Below are positions 37,478 to 52,423 of a stretch of 64,000 nucleotides of DNA, in pieces (the stretch's first letter is position 1; each line of letters begins with the position of its first letter). The stretch spans positions 764,501 through 828,500 of the forward strand of contig JAODUP010000129.1 in NCBI GenBank assembly GCA_025642065.1, given 5' to 3'. A model generated the notes under the pieces. That model did no database searches. It worked only from the letters and a program-made list of their open reading frames with translations, and was not told where the DNA came from. Origin of the DNA: Paralvinella palmiformis. Taxonomy: Eukaryota > Annelida > Polychaeta > Terebellida > Alvinellidae. A program made the translations under genes and the position numbers.

Positions 37478-40400
37478 GGTGAATTCAAATATTAATGATA
37501 TACTGTTACACAGAAGCATACAAAAAGTGATAGTAACTACTGAAAACCAATCAACAAAAATCAATTAACTTGTGGGTAGTGGTAGATTTTACTCTTGGGT
37601 TGCTACAGGCTTTCTGAACCCTTTTTTGGGGGTGCCTCCACGATCTAACTGGTACCCCATAGGTAGGGCGTTTGGCCACAAATCTAAGTTCAAATCTCAG
37701 TGTGGACATGTCTGAAGGGTGTTTCATCTTTTATTTCACTGAATTACCTTTGGACGATGTGTGGTACATTTAGCCTACCTTGTTAACAAAAGTGCCAGAA
37801 AACATCACACATAAACATTTAAAGCCTGTTTTTAACTCTACCTGTCACTTTTCAATTTTGGTTTGGTCAGTTGTACTTCAATCTCTAGGCATCTTGTTGA
37901 CTGCTAATTATTAAGGGCAAGTAAGTGTTCCTATAGTGCCGTAATAATATAATAATAATATGTGACATTTATATAGTGCCCTGTTCAGCTAGATAGCTGC
38001 TCTAAGGTGCTTTACAGTATTATTATCCTGGCTCAGACCTGTTCCAATCCAACACACATCTCAACTCCTAAGGAAGCATACAATGCATGCTGCCATTATA
38101 GGCACAAAGCATTACTCTAACTCATTGCCATCACATCTTGTCAGGTACTCATTTTGATGGATGGGTGAACCAGTTGCGGCTCCCGGAGACTCGAACCCAC
38201 ATCCAATTTGGCTATGAGTCCTATGGTCTTACTAACTGCGCTATTACAGCTGCAGTAGTAAGCAATACTAAGTCCAATGTGCTGCAGTTTCCAGTTCAAG
38301 TCAAATGACCTCTGTTTATCATATAGTTGGCCTTCAGCTACATGCCCATGGTACACATGTATTAAATGTTGCACTTATTATTAATATTTCATTATTTCAA
38401 GCTTGAAAACATTTGAAAAGATTACATCAATGAGGAACAAGATCCTCCTCTGTAACTTATTACAATGCAAAGACAATTCACATGAATTTTGGCTGTTGTC
38501 AGGGGTTATCAACTACTGAGGGGTATTTAGTTTAATCAGAGACAAATGGAGACTCCTCTTAGAATATTTGAAAATAAGTTCAAATGGTGAGTTTTTTCGT
38601 TTTGTAGATGAAGCCATGCAGTGCTGGGACACCAGTAACTTGTATGTGTCACATATCATGAAGATTTATTTCCAAATCTTTCATTATTTCTTTTATAACC
38701 AATGTTATTTTTCTCTCTTCGTTATAGCCATTTGTACTCCTGGTTATATATCACCAACACATTTAGCTCCTTGTACACCATGTCTAGTTGGTACGTATAG
38801 CATAAATGAGACCACCTGTGTCAAGTGCCCAGAAATGCACACAACAAAGTCGCATGCTACTCAAGATAGTAATGGGTGTGTAGGTAAGTAAATCCATTGT
38901 TTGCTTTCTGATACAAGTAACATATATCGGTGTTGATTTACTTCTCTTTTCAGTTTTCTCAGCAAATAACATATATTGTGCAGTTAACAGTGCAAACCTG
39001 TTACATTCTTAATGCCTGTTAATGGTGTTATATATACCATTACTATATACTTTCACCATTGCATAATGTGCCATTATTAAAATGAACACCATGTTAGATT
39101 TTCAGCCCTATTTTATATGCCTCGTATAATAACAAAAGTAAACCACGATTTTCATTCTTTTAGAAAGAGTCGAGTAGTGGTGAGTACATGATGATGAGCT
39201 CACTTTTAATACATTTTGTCTATTCTGTTTCTAGCCCTTTGTACCCCTGGCTATTTCTCGGGCACTGGCTATGCACCATGTGATCCATGCCCCAATGGCT
39301 TCTACAGCAATAAATATGGCATGAGAGCATGTGAGCCATGCCCACCAAATCAAATCACTCTTAATCCTGGCGCAAACAGTCACAGTCTGTGTAGTACACG
39401 TAAGTAGCATCCAGAGTTAGCCATGAACATGTTCTGCCATTTAAATTGTTCTTTTAGAAGTAGAAATGCCACCCATAACATTTGTTGACACTTACCTTCA
39501 CTGTTGCGTTGCTGCAGTGTGTGTACCCGTGGCTGTGAACTAAATAGTGAACGTCATGCTGGAGGTTTACGTGCTTCTCGTATGTGATTTCAGTATAAAC
39601 AGTCATCAACATTATTTGGGAAATAAATTGTTATTGTATTGATTTGCAGCTGACTGTCGTATCTGTATGAATGCAGTTGGATGTACCGTTAGCAACAACT
39701 ATCTGTTGTGTTTTTGTAAGCCAGGTAACCTGTTTAGTTTTCCAAACTCTTTAGCACAAATTTCTTCAGCCTCCACACATACACTATGATTGAGGTTAAT
39801 ATCCTTTATCGCATATTACTATTTTTCACAGTGTTATTTTATTAACATCAAAGAGTAAAATGTACAATAATATTTGCCAGGATATACTGGAGACCTTTGT
39901 GAATCGGCAATTGACAACTGTGCATCATCGCCCTGTTATAACAATGCCGAATGTATTGATCTTGGAAGCACATTTGAATGCTATTGTCGCGATGGTGAGC
40001 TTCTTTGTCAACATCAGCCATATAAATGGCAGATCATCACAAATTAACCATTGTCATGAAATTTAAGCCAACTGAATATCAAATCTTCCCTATGTCCCTA
40101 TACCCCATGTTGTCTCTTCCTCAGGATATAGTGGTGCCCGATGTGAACATGATCCAGATGATTGTATTAATCATAACTGCCTTAATGGTGGACAGTGCCA
40201 TGATCTCAGCAATGGATTTGAATGCCTATGTCCATCAGAACAAAACTACTTAAAACCCAGGCATGACAATTAATTGCCAATAAGTCTGTTATTGTTGACC
40301 CATTTGCTGTTTTAAACTGGTTATAATTCTGTTCTGTTCTGTACATTATAATGGTGACCTATGTAACAAGTCATTGTAAATAATCAATTATTAGTGTTTC

Positions 40401-43400
40401 ATTTGACAAATCTGAGAACAGATCATGTCTAAATTATGTAAATATCATAATTACATTTTAATATTGGCTTATTTTACTTAGATGTGAAATTGCCAGGAAA
40501 ATATGTGATTTGAATCCATGTAAAAACAAAGGTGTTTGTCTGGAACAGACTGCATCACGTCGGGTCTGCCTGTGTCCTGATGGATTCTATGGCAAAGACT
40601 GCCAGCTCAGACTAGGTGAATGTCACAAGTCAGTGTGTGTGTGTGTGTGTGTGATATTTTAAATTACAATTTAAACATTATGATGTAGACATTTCTTGTT
40701 TGACTGTTTGATTCTGTTACCATGACATATTTATACCATGTACAATAATGACAGCAGCAAGTAATTTTTCATTTAGATGCATGTTTGTCACGTCCCTGTT
40801 ACAATGGCGGAACATGTCATGATAAGGCAGTTGGCTACAGCTGTTCCTGTCCACCTGGTTTTATTGGCTTTAACTGTGAGATTAGGGTGGACACTTGCCA
40901 AAATGTTGATTGTGGACCGAATGGACGGTGTATCGATCAATACTATAGTAACACACATTACTGTTTATGTTCAGAAGGATATGAAGGTATGGCTTATTAC
41001 TGTGATTTAAAAATGAAATTAACACACATGCAGTTTTATAATAAAATGAATAAAATTTCCTTTTATTTGCTGTATTATGTTGCTGTACAACCCGTTATCT
41101 TCGCATGATTTAATTCTACCTTTTAACTGGGCTCAGACCTATTTGGAGGGATATGAGAAAGAATCATGATCCAGTAAATGAGGAAGTCATGAAATCATTA
41201 GCAAGACCTGTGGGATGGATTAGGGCGGTGCCACCTGGCAATAATTTCAGTCCTTCAGTTCTTCAAAATAGTTATACAGCTTCACACAACCCATTCCTCT
41301 GATTATGATATACCCTCTCAGTCCCTCCTATACAGAAATTCTGAAATCACTGGAGACTCATTATGAAGCCACCACCAAGTATCATCAAAGAAGATCGACT
41401 AATAAGTGGCTTTCCTCAGTTGTTCTGCATACATCACCTGGATACATAAAACTGCACTAACTTATGCCTGACCATAGTCCATATCCATGCTCAAACTGGT
41501 GGAAGTGGTTTCCAAGAGACTCGTCCACATGATTTTATGGTCGTTCCTAGGTTATCTGAGGATTACACATATCTTAGTTGTTAATATGACATGACATGGT
41601 CAGATCTCCATACACCCCTATCCATGATTTGGGGGCCTTTGAAGTGACTCACTGCATTACTATACACCGAACCAGTATGTTTATTATGTGAAAAACTTTT
41701 TATGGCAACTTTTGTGCACAGAGTTCGGTAAATGGACCAATAGTATGTATACTTGTCTTTTATTAATACTGACGTTTATCTCAAAGTTAAAATAACATTA
41801 TTGTCAACTGTGAGGTAAATTTATTGTAACACAAATCAGGGTTCAAATTTAGTACCGTTAAATGTTAAACCTATTACCAAGAAATGGAGTTTAACACTGC
41901 ATTTACCTGAAGCTTTTTAGTGCACACCAAATACTATTGTACAGATGCAACAGTGGAATATACTCAATGGTAACATAGATAAGTATTTTTGATGTCACTT
42001 TTAGAGTGTTTAGCATGCTCAGAAAGTCTTTGATGTCCCACCATAATTTATATTACATTGCCATTTAGCATCATAAGCCATTGACAAAGTTGTTTAGAGC
42101 TAAAAGGTTAAGCTATAACAAGAAGTCTGGTTTCTTGAGTCTCACTGATTGGTTCGTTTGTTTAACCTTGACACTGGCCACACCTGGAACGTATGGATAA
42201 GGGGTGACTCATCAGAGAAACATCTCACCTACACAGTATGAGTTGGATTTTAACCCACATCTAAGAGGTTTTATGCACAATGCTATAGCCACTGAGCTAA
42301 CAGAGAGCCCTGATGAGTCTTAGATTGTCAGCTGCATAATGACATCCTCATCAGAGTTCATGGAAATAAATATTTACAAATTTAGCAAGGGTGCATTAAT
42401 TAAAATACCTCATCTTGAAATACATTGATTTTATGTGATGTACCATGTTCATTACAGAAAGCTGTATTGTTTATGAAGATGTAGCTAAATGCTTCAAAGA
42501 TTACCAATAAAACATTTCAACCATTCACCATTTCAGACTAACTTGCAATAAAACCTTTTTGGGGGGAGGGCTTCTTTTTAACACTGATTTGAACAGTTTA
42601 TAAAGAAGGTAAAATGTTCTGTTTTTAATACGTGTATAAATATAAAAAGCTTATTTCAAGGCATGCGTATACATAACAAATATATATAATTAAGGCAGAT
42701 GGCAATCCCCCAGTAAGTCATTATAATGTTGGTTAAAAGTAAATGACCCGTTTTTGCTGATTTTAAACCTGTATCATGCACTCTGTAAATCTTTGATGTT
42801 TTTCCCCGGCTAGCATCCATGGGCACTTGCAGGCCAATAGATCAGTGCGCAAATAGAACCTGTGTTCATGGCACCTGTCTGCCAATGACTGACAGTTTCA
42901 TCTGTGCATGTGACACTGGATATGGTGGAGTTGAATGTGATATCAATATTGATGAATGCACATCCAACCCATGTCAGAATGGAGGCACCTGTTTCGATGG
43001 TGTGAACGGCTTCACCTGTTTATGTTCAGCAGGCTATACGGGTAAGCATTGTAATAGATTATTGGTAATATTAGCTTTCTTAACATTTAAAATCCATTTT
43101 TCTAGATCTTAAGAATAATCATTCTATGTTATTTACTAATACGTTTAAAACTGTATTCGTCAAATAGGTAATATGTGTGAGATTGACATAAATGAGTGTT
43201 TGAACACTCCTTGTGCATGGGAAGCCACTTGCATCGATCTTGTGGATGACTACGCTTGCCTTTGTCATTCGGGATACACCGGAGAACGTTGCTTGGTGTG
43301 TAAACAATATTTTAGCTAAAATATTCTCATAATCTCCACATCATAAGTACAAGAATATTGCAAAAAACATATCATATAAGCATTATTAGTTCCAGTTCGT

Positions 43401-44965
43401 CTGTTTTTAAACGAAGTTGTAATCTAGTGACAAAAAATGCTTTCGATCAATGAAATGTTCATACAATATCCAATGGGTTTATACTCGGAAATACATTTAT
43501 TCTTACGTGTTATTAATTCCAGGAAGATATTAATGAGTGCTCGATGGATCCATGTCACAATGGTGGCTCCTGTATCAATCAGATGGGTACATTCTTCTGC
43601 CAATGCACCGAAGGTTGGCAGGGAGAGAGATGCACCGAAATGAAGCTGAGCTGTCAGAGTTATCCGTGTCGGAATTCTGGCCTGTGTATTGATCTGCTAA
43701 ATCACTTCTACTGCGTGTGAGTAATCATTGCCAGTACAATACAGTCATACTTTCAATGCACGTCCACAAAATTCATCAACAAATCATTGGATGCAGTGAA
43801 AACTTGGGAGGGATAAGCAAGACTGAAAGGATGAGTTTTCAGATGGTGATGGAAAGAAACTATGCTATTTGCAGGGTTTCCATGGCTCCTGGAAAATAAC
43901 AAATTAATTTTCCAAGTCCTGGAAACGTCATTAAATTTTACAAAATCAGGAACTGTTCTGGAAAAGAGTACCAGTATATAGTACATGGTCTTGATAGCCC
44001 ATGTTAGTTAAAATTTATATAAAAGTGGGTGGATCAGACGGCTAGAAGTAGATGAGGAGGAGGCTGTACCATAAAATGTCAATAATTGATTATACAACGT
44101 CCTGGAAAATGGTAATTTTGCCCTGGAAAAGCCCAGGAAATGTTCTGGAAAATAATATTTACCTGGCTATGGGAACCATGTATTTGATGACTTAACATGT
44201 CCAGGGAGTGAGTTCCTAAGAGTAGGGACAGAAATTGAAAAAGCACGAGTGCCAGCATGAGTTTTTACCCAGGGAACAGACAATAAGTGGTACCATCGTT
44301 TTTTGATCCTTTATGCATATTCAGAAAATTGACCACTATAAACATTACTCGCATATTGTTTTCTGTATTGTCAGCCATTGTGTAGTGATTAAATAGCAAT
44401 GCCACCAGAAACACATTTACTTGGGTAAAAAACCTCTTCATTCATGTGATATAATACAAGAGTGAAATTAATGAAGGAATACAGATGGTTCAGCTGTTTA
44501 ATTTAATGGTCCTAATGACACCAAATAGTGTATGGTTGAATAACTGGATAGACAATGTACTGGTTTTTATTTCATCATGCTACAAACGGCATACAAACTT
44601 ATCAAGGGAGTGCATCTAGATATCGATGTGACCTCCCGTCCATTATAAAGTCATCCCCAAATCGCCAGTCATTCACACTGATATTATTCCAGGTACCTTA
44701 TTTCACCTCAAGTTGTATGATGATTGTGCTTTTAGCATAGCATCACCTACACCGTGGCATAGGTTGATGGAGGTGATGAGCAGAGCATAATTACACAGAG
44801 CTTCATCTATTGAAAACATTAACCTCCTCGTACAACTATCTATTCAGAGTTACTTTTTAGAAGTAAATGATGTTGACTGTTTAACATATTTGAATTTTGC
44901 ATAAATTGTATTTGGGATTTCCACTATAGAGTGCTTTCAAATTGATCTTGCTAGTAAGGGCACTA

Positions 44966-44997
<32 letters not shown>

Positions 44998-47900
44998 GGG
45001 CATTGCCCAAAATGCCTCGGATAGATTTTTTTTAAAGTTTGATTTTCATAGATCTTGGCATTCATGTTGTTTGGAATAACTTGATAACAAAAGTATCAGT
45101 ATTCGTTTCCACTGATGGCTACTCAACTTGTTGAAACCACCCTGAGACAGATTCATTATGTAAATAAATATGGGCCAGTATTAAGTTAGTGATAAGAGCT
45201 TTTATTCCTTCAGCATTATTTTACTTCAGCCAACTACCTGAAGTCAAACTACCTGAAGTCAAACTACCTGCAATCAGTGTTTGATTAGATGCGTGTATGC
45301 GAACCACATGACAAACATTCATTTTAATTACATCAGTTGTGAACAAGTATATTATTATTGTGAATTAGGTCATTCTTTTATTTCCACAAATTCAAGTATT
45401 TACAGTTTTTTACACACACACACATACACACGCGCGTGCGCACACACACACACATATATATATATATACATATATATATATACACCCTGCACTACCCCAC
45501 ACCACACACACCACACATAACAAGACACCACAACACACTCACACACAAACAACATATTTATGTCTATCAATTATAAGTGCTCCTTAGATATATTTGATCT
45601 AGTTCGCTATCTGACAGAAAAAATGAATAGTTTATAGATGTAATCCAAGTTTATTACAGATTGTTTGATTTGTGTATTTTTAGCTGTTCTATAGGTTACG
45701 CAGGAACTAAATGTGACACTGTGATTGATTTCTGTGAAGCTGCCAGTCCTTGTAAGCATGGTGGCACTTGCATAGATCAACCTGACCAGAATACGTTTCT
45801 ATGTAACTGTCCAAAAGGTATGTTGACTATAATATACTGAACTATCTGCCAGTACGTAATTAAGAGTTCACTTAGAATCTGGCCAATGGACATTTCATTC
45901 TTCTTCTTAATGCATCACTTTAGGATTTTCTGGATTAAGCTGTGAAATCCAGCTGGATCCGTGTTCTGCGCTTACCTGTATGAATGGTGCTTCCTGCCTG
46001 ACACATCTAGATGGATTCACCTGCCAGTGTCTGCCGGGTTTGTTCATTTTGCTATTAAGCCATTGTTCATCATCATGTGAAATAAAGCGCCTAATCATTT
46101 TTGGTTTGCACATGTCATAAACATGCGTTAGTGGCAAAGGTTGAGCTTTACGTGTGTTATGGTTCTAGGATTTACAGGGACAGTTATGCGAGATAAACAT
46201 CAATGAGTGCAAATCAGATCCATGCCAAAAAGGATTTATGTGTATTGACCTGATTGATGGATACAACTGTCAGTGTCCACAAGGACGTGTTGGAGAGAAA
46301 TGTGAAAAAGGTTAGCAGACTACCTACTGAATACTTGAATATTGACACAATGAGTAAAGAATTAAAAAATATTACATCCGACTATTCTAATTGTTTTCTT
46401 GTGTGTGACCTTCACACCGAGATTGTTTCAATATGGAAGACCCTTTAATGAAAACCATATAACATTGATCATAATAATTTTTTGTTTGTCCATACGGCTG
46501 TTCTTATTTAGTTATTTCTGTATTATAGCAGTATGCTAGTTGGAAACCAGTTTAAGGAAAACCCTGTAAAATTTTAATGAGAGGCGGTGTTGATACAGTG
46601 TTATTGTTTGTTTTGTTGATAATCAAATATAATATGATATCGTATAATATTTATATGTTCATGATGTTTTGTAAGCATTAACCCTGATGTTAATTCACTT
46701 CAGTGCCAAGCTATGACTATGACTTACATTTCTATCTGCCCACTTCTCGTGCCAAGCTGAGATCTTTGTTGTTACTAGAAGCCAAAGTGCTGTCATGTAG
46801 TTTGTGGATACGACCAGAAAAACCTGGGCGACTACTCACTGTATATGGAGTGTGGTAAAACAACTTTTTGTCTGCAACTGTATCCCATGTTTAATCATAA
46901 TATGTCCTTGCTTACAATACCCACAGCTTCTGTTTAAAGGCCGTATTCTTTGTAGATGAAAAAAACCTGTATTGTTGGTTGACTTTCAATTCATTTTCAG
47001 TCTTATCAATGTGGCGATTCTTGTTTATTTTTGTATGATATAAATCAGCTGTTTGGGTAATCACTCATTTTAAAATAAAATTATTCATGATTAGTTCCAG
47101 TGATTGCACTGACTCCGTTCCCTATGAGTTGCTGTTCATTGACGTATCAGATAAGATTGTTCTTGGAATCCATGGATTAGGGCTAAAGAATATACATGCT
47201 CCATTCAGAATTGCTTCAGAACCAATTTGGATTCATCTGGCTGTGTCACTGGATCTGGACATTGGCCTTCTGAGACTTTTTTACAATGGTCTCCATCAAG
47301 AATTCAATTTAGTGCCAAAGTTACAAGCAAGTTTGCCCAAATTGTATGTAATTTTTCTAAACAATAATACCACTTTTCCACAACAATGACTCTTTTTTTC
47401 CACACTCATTGAAATATAAATACAAAGAAAAGACAATATTTTAAGATATGGATTTTAGCTTCACATGAAACCAGTCATGGTTATGATAACCGCATGTTTT
47501 AGATTATTTTTAATGACATACATTTCACCAAAGTCTCCTTTTGTTCTTAATTACAGCATGTCCATCATACTAGGCATGTCTGCTGGTGGTGATTCAAGTT
47601 TTCTGGGTCAACTGAGTCAGCTGTTCTTTTGGAACAGGGATCTTTCATATGAAACGGATATAGAACCAGTTAATAAAGAAGTAGAACCTCCCTGTAAGCT
47701 GGTTAATATATTCGATCTGCTCCACGGTTGGTCTGATTTTATGATAATAAATGGAATGACCAGGATAGCTCCAGCTAGATGCCAGGATAAGTACAGGAGG
47801 TACAGACCCACAACAGGTTTGTTATCCTGATGAAGGTGATTCATTTGCAAGAGCAGCATTCAGAAATTATCGTGTTGCTTTTGAAATGTCCAACAGAAAG

Positions 47901-50900
47901 TCTTCATGTTTTGAATATCAAGTCATCTTATCATGTAAAAACACAATGTTTTATGAAGGAAGATCATAGAACACACGTTCAGTGTTGCTTCTAGGACACG
48001 TTTTTGCAGGATTCCCATGATATTCCCTGTGCCCCACATGGCACAGAATAAATCCCACGGAACAATATTGTACCTGTTGTGTGCCTTAACGGTCTCCCCA
48101 TCACTATTATATTTTGTGTGGGTGGTTCATGGCAGTACTAAGTCCTGTGTAGAGGAATCAGCACTTGTTGCTTCTAGGATGCAATTTTGCCATGATTCCC
48201 CTGATATTTTAACCTATGGCATAAAATTTAAAAAATCCCTGGGCACCACATGGCACAGAAAAAAATCTCATGACGCAATATTGTAAGTGTTGTGCGCATT
48301 AATGATCTCCCCATCACATTAGCTTTAATAATGCCATACCACTGGTATGACATTATCAGCAGAAAATGGGTCGTGCTAAACGCCAAATATTTATCATCCA
48401 ATGGTTTCCTGATCTGAAATAATGCCATAATTTACTGCTGTAGCCATTTCAAATGTCATATTTATAAATATTTACTGAATATAAGAACCATGATTGAAGG
48501 ATGGGGGAGATTTTGGTGGGCTGGTGATCTTGGCTGGTAAACATCCATTTTGTATTATGATGATCACGTGACTCAAATACTCTCTCCTGATTGGCCAGTT
48601 ATCTTTGTTTACACTAAATAAAAGCATGTGGTCTTGTTTATATGATGGATTTCTCTGTCGCTCTCCTGTATATTTGTTTGATCACTGTTTTCCATTTCAT
48701 GTTAATATGATACAAATATGGATTTCATATATCATATTAACTGTATCCATACTTTACTGAAGGAAATACATGCAGTTTTTGGTAACTTAATAATTGTGTT
48801 TCTACCTTGATCCTCTGTCCATCCACTGCTGAGTGTGAGAGGCAGTTCTCCTCTATGAATAGTATTAATACTTTGTTGAGGAACTCCCTTGGCCAGGAAA
48901 ATCTACACGATTTGATGCTTATTGCATGTGATGGCCCACTACCCAAAGAATTTCTTCCAGGCCTATTCTTAATAAGTGGCTGGTATCTGGTAATGGTGTT
49001 TTTCACCTGAACGGGCACAAGAAAAGAATTATTCAATGTGTTGATGAAAATTGAAACATCAAAATGTTCTGTGGCTGACTTTGACTATGAGTTAGCTGTA
49101 AATATGTGGAAGGAGAAGAAAGCCCGTAGAATATATAAAAACGAGTCTCATCAATAACATTTTGAAGCATTCCTATAGTCTTGTTTTTTCATGTTACAGA
49201 TATAAGTGATATGCATGCATTTAAGTATGCTTACACTGTAAAAGTATGTGTATAAATTCTTCAAATAGGATGCAAATGTCATCATTTTCAATTGAAATAT
49301 TCTTGGGTGTATGTGTTTGTACCACTAAATGGTTTTCATGCCATGTGCCCATGTTACATTAAAATCTCCCATAATTTAAAAACCTAAGGGGGAGCTCCCT
49401 GACATAAGCTAGATCCTAGAAGCAACACTGCATGTTGAAAAATTTGTTTTCAAAACTAAACATTAAAAAGGGGGTGCTTTTATGTCTTTGAAAAAGGTAG
49501 CTAAGATCTATTTATATATGAATTAATTATAAACTATGTGGAAATGTTTGTTATCTGAGGTGAGGAACAGGAAACCTGGAAATACTGTACTTAACGCCAA
49601 AATTTTGGGATAATGATGTATTTGTTTATATCTGAAATCCTTAAGAAGATTGAATTATAACTTTTGTTAGCCACTTAAATATTCTGTATTCATAAATCCT
49701 GCAGTATGGGAAAATTAAATGAATGTAGTCAACATTGACACTATTAGGAACTTGATAAAACAATAGGCAAATCACATGAAGTGCAATTGCTGAAAACTTA
49801 CATTTATTAATTTAAAAAATACATCTGAGGTAAACATTAGCTAGGAATCCAAATTATCCATTTATACTCTCATAAAATATTTCCTACCACTTGTATTTCA
49901 CATATAATGTATTCCATGTGATTGCTTAAGTGCAAAAATGTTAACTGTTAATAGTAATAGTTGCCTGACACAATTAGAGAGATAATTTTTTCAAATTAGT
50001 TAGCTTAAGATAATGATTGATGTTTTACAGCCAAGTTAGCTTAAGAAACTAGGATAAATTGGTCTATACTTTGAAATTGACAGATCCCAAAGAAAATACT
50101 TGCAATATAAATAAAATGGCGGTGGTCATTTTTCAAGGTCTTCTTTCTCAATTAAATTAATTTAATTCATGTGAAACAGATGTTTATGTTAAAAACAATA
50201 AGTGGAGATTACTTGTATAAATGGAAATATTTTAACTAAAACAGTTATGCAGCTGTATATTAATATAGATATATCTCATATGACTGGTAGTGATGGGAAA
50301 AATCTAAACGTAGACCTAGCTGTCATTGTTCATCTCGGATGTTATTGCTGCTGTTATTAAGTATGGATACATTTTGTATTGATGATCTACATGGAATAAA
50401 ATCTATTTCTATCTAGTAATGACTCTAATTTAATTATCTGATGAAAGTCAATTTAATTATAATCCTATGTATTTTAATTTTGTTTATTTCATTCATGCTG
50501 AGTGTTGTATAGGTAGGTCATTTGATCCTGCTGATATGCACCTAAATATCAGCAGGAGAAAGTCAACTGTCTTAAATTAACTGTAGATGTAGTGTTGTCA
50601 CCTTTCAGTTGATGATGAATACTTGTGAAAGACAGGTTTCCTGGGGTTAATGTTAAAGCAACAACAGGAACAAAAAGAAGTCTGGCTAGCTAGTTCAGTG
50701 TAAATAAATGAGTGTCAGTGATTAGACATTATCCAGAAGAGAAACATCTGTTATGAAATGTGTTACCCGGAGATGAAAAAGGTTACCTTGGGTTAAATGG
50801 CTAACCATTGATTACAATCAGTGCTGTAACCCAGGGGAATATATTTGTTAACTGCTTATTTAAGTATGGCCTAAATCATGCCCAGACAACCTGATGATAT

Positions 50901-52387
50901 ACTTTATCCCAAGTTAATGCATTAGTTTTATATTCAACACAGTAAAGTTGAGTTGAAGAAAATTCTCTGCATTTTTAATAAGATCATTTTCCATTAAGTA
51001 ATTAACTGCTTGATGTGTACAATCATAGCTATAATTATTTAATTGTTTGTAGAAAAACATGGAAATGCTAAATTTATTACACTTTAGTGGTTTTTGTTCA
51101 TATTTCTGTATTTATGCATTGATTAAATGGTACACTTCAGCTCGGAATAAACGCTCGCTTCAACCAAAGTCTGATTACACCATTGAATACTGGACTAAGA
51201 TACCAGGAATTCACTACACAGGCATCTCTGATGTAGAATATTTAACGCCGGATGAATGCATGCAGATGTGTCTACAAACAGATTATTGCAGAGCCATTGA
51301 TTACACTTACTACAGGGACACTGGACAGTGCGTTCTGTCTAATATTGTCAGAGATAAAGCACCAGACCTGTTTGTTTCAAATACACAATCAACATATTAT
51401 GAACTTTTATTATACAAGGGTATGTTCTTGTTGCGAGTGACGTAAATTTCCAATTTGCTCTTATTTGGTACCTGCATTTTTATGTATTTCCCAGTATTTT
51501 TGTTGATTTACTATAGTAATAATACTAACCTTCTTAATTGCAGTAAAACATCGACCTCAGTTGCTGTTCTGTCCCGATGAACTGGTCGTCTATTCGGAAA
51601 TTAGAGCCACTAAAGTGTTCTGGATAGAGCCAATGTTCACTAATTATGATCTCATCACCCACAACCACAGACCAGGTTATTAAACTTATAGTAATATATT
51701 TTTTATTACAATTTATTGGTTGCCAGCATGCTGCCGGCGTATAAACAAGTTATAAAACAAATTTCTCATTTGAACTACTATCGTAATCATAATATATTAA
51801 GTTGACTGATATAATTACAGAGATCAAAGATCCACGCTTAATAAACTGTGTTCGTTATAAGGTAATGTCATAATTTAATGGAGGGATTCTTTAGGTACAC
51901 TGTTCTCTTGGGGTGAACATGTAGTGACATACATTGCCAGTAATAGGGAAGGTGCTTATGCGACGTGTCAGTTCAAAGTGTTCGTGCACTGTGAGTACTT
52001 GTTTGAATAATTGGATATCCAAGTAACTACCACTGTACACAGAACATTTTAAGGCAGACAATTAGTCAAATTATCATCATCAAAGATTCATAAAAATGAG
52101 ATCAGTGGCAAGTTAGAGGCTGCGAGTTGGTAACTGCAATCTTCTTCCCTAGATTGGGTTTGTGATGTGACAAAAAGTATAACAAACGAAATGTGTGCTG
52201 TTAGAAAGGCAAGTCGTATATGTCAGATGAAGTGTGCCTACACAGAACAGCCTTGTCCTGCGAGTCCATCTGTGAAATTTTGTACGCCGTGGGGATATGA
52301 CGAACATGTATACCACATGGAGAAATTAGAAACAAGGTGTTCTGGTAAGTACAGCATTATCAGAGTGTGGTTAGAGGAAAAATGTAG

Positions 52388-52423
<36 letters not shown>

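Larger units (their letters stand above)
36505..38727. other. 2.2 kb intron between ephrin-like repeats 1 and 2
   Basis: Holds a TA microsatellite (37406-37472), a SINE family 2 copy (37630-37810) and a SINE family 3 copy (37960-38265); the rest is unique AT-rich sequence. Confidence 0.6.

Noticed and set aside
40026..40124. Open frame joining the EGF exons at 39881 and 40125 without splicing
   Set aside because: The reading frames of the two EGF exons only connect through the phase-1 intron (gtgagc at 39995 to tcag at 40124); direct read-through breaks the EGF pattern.
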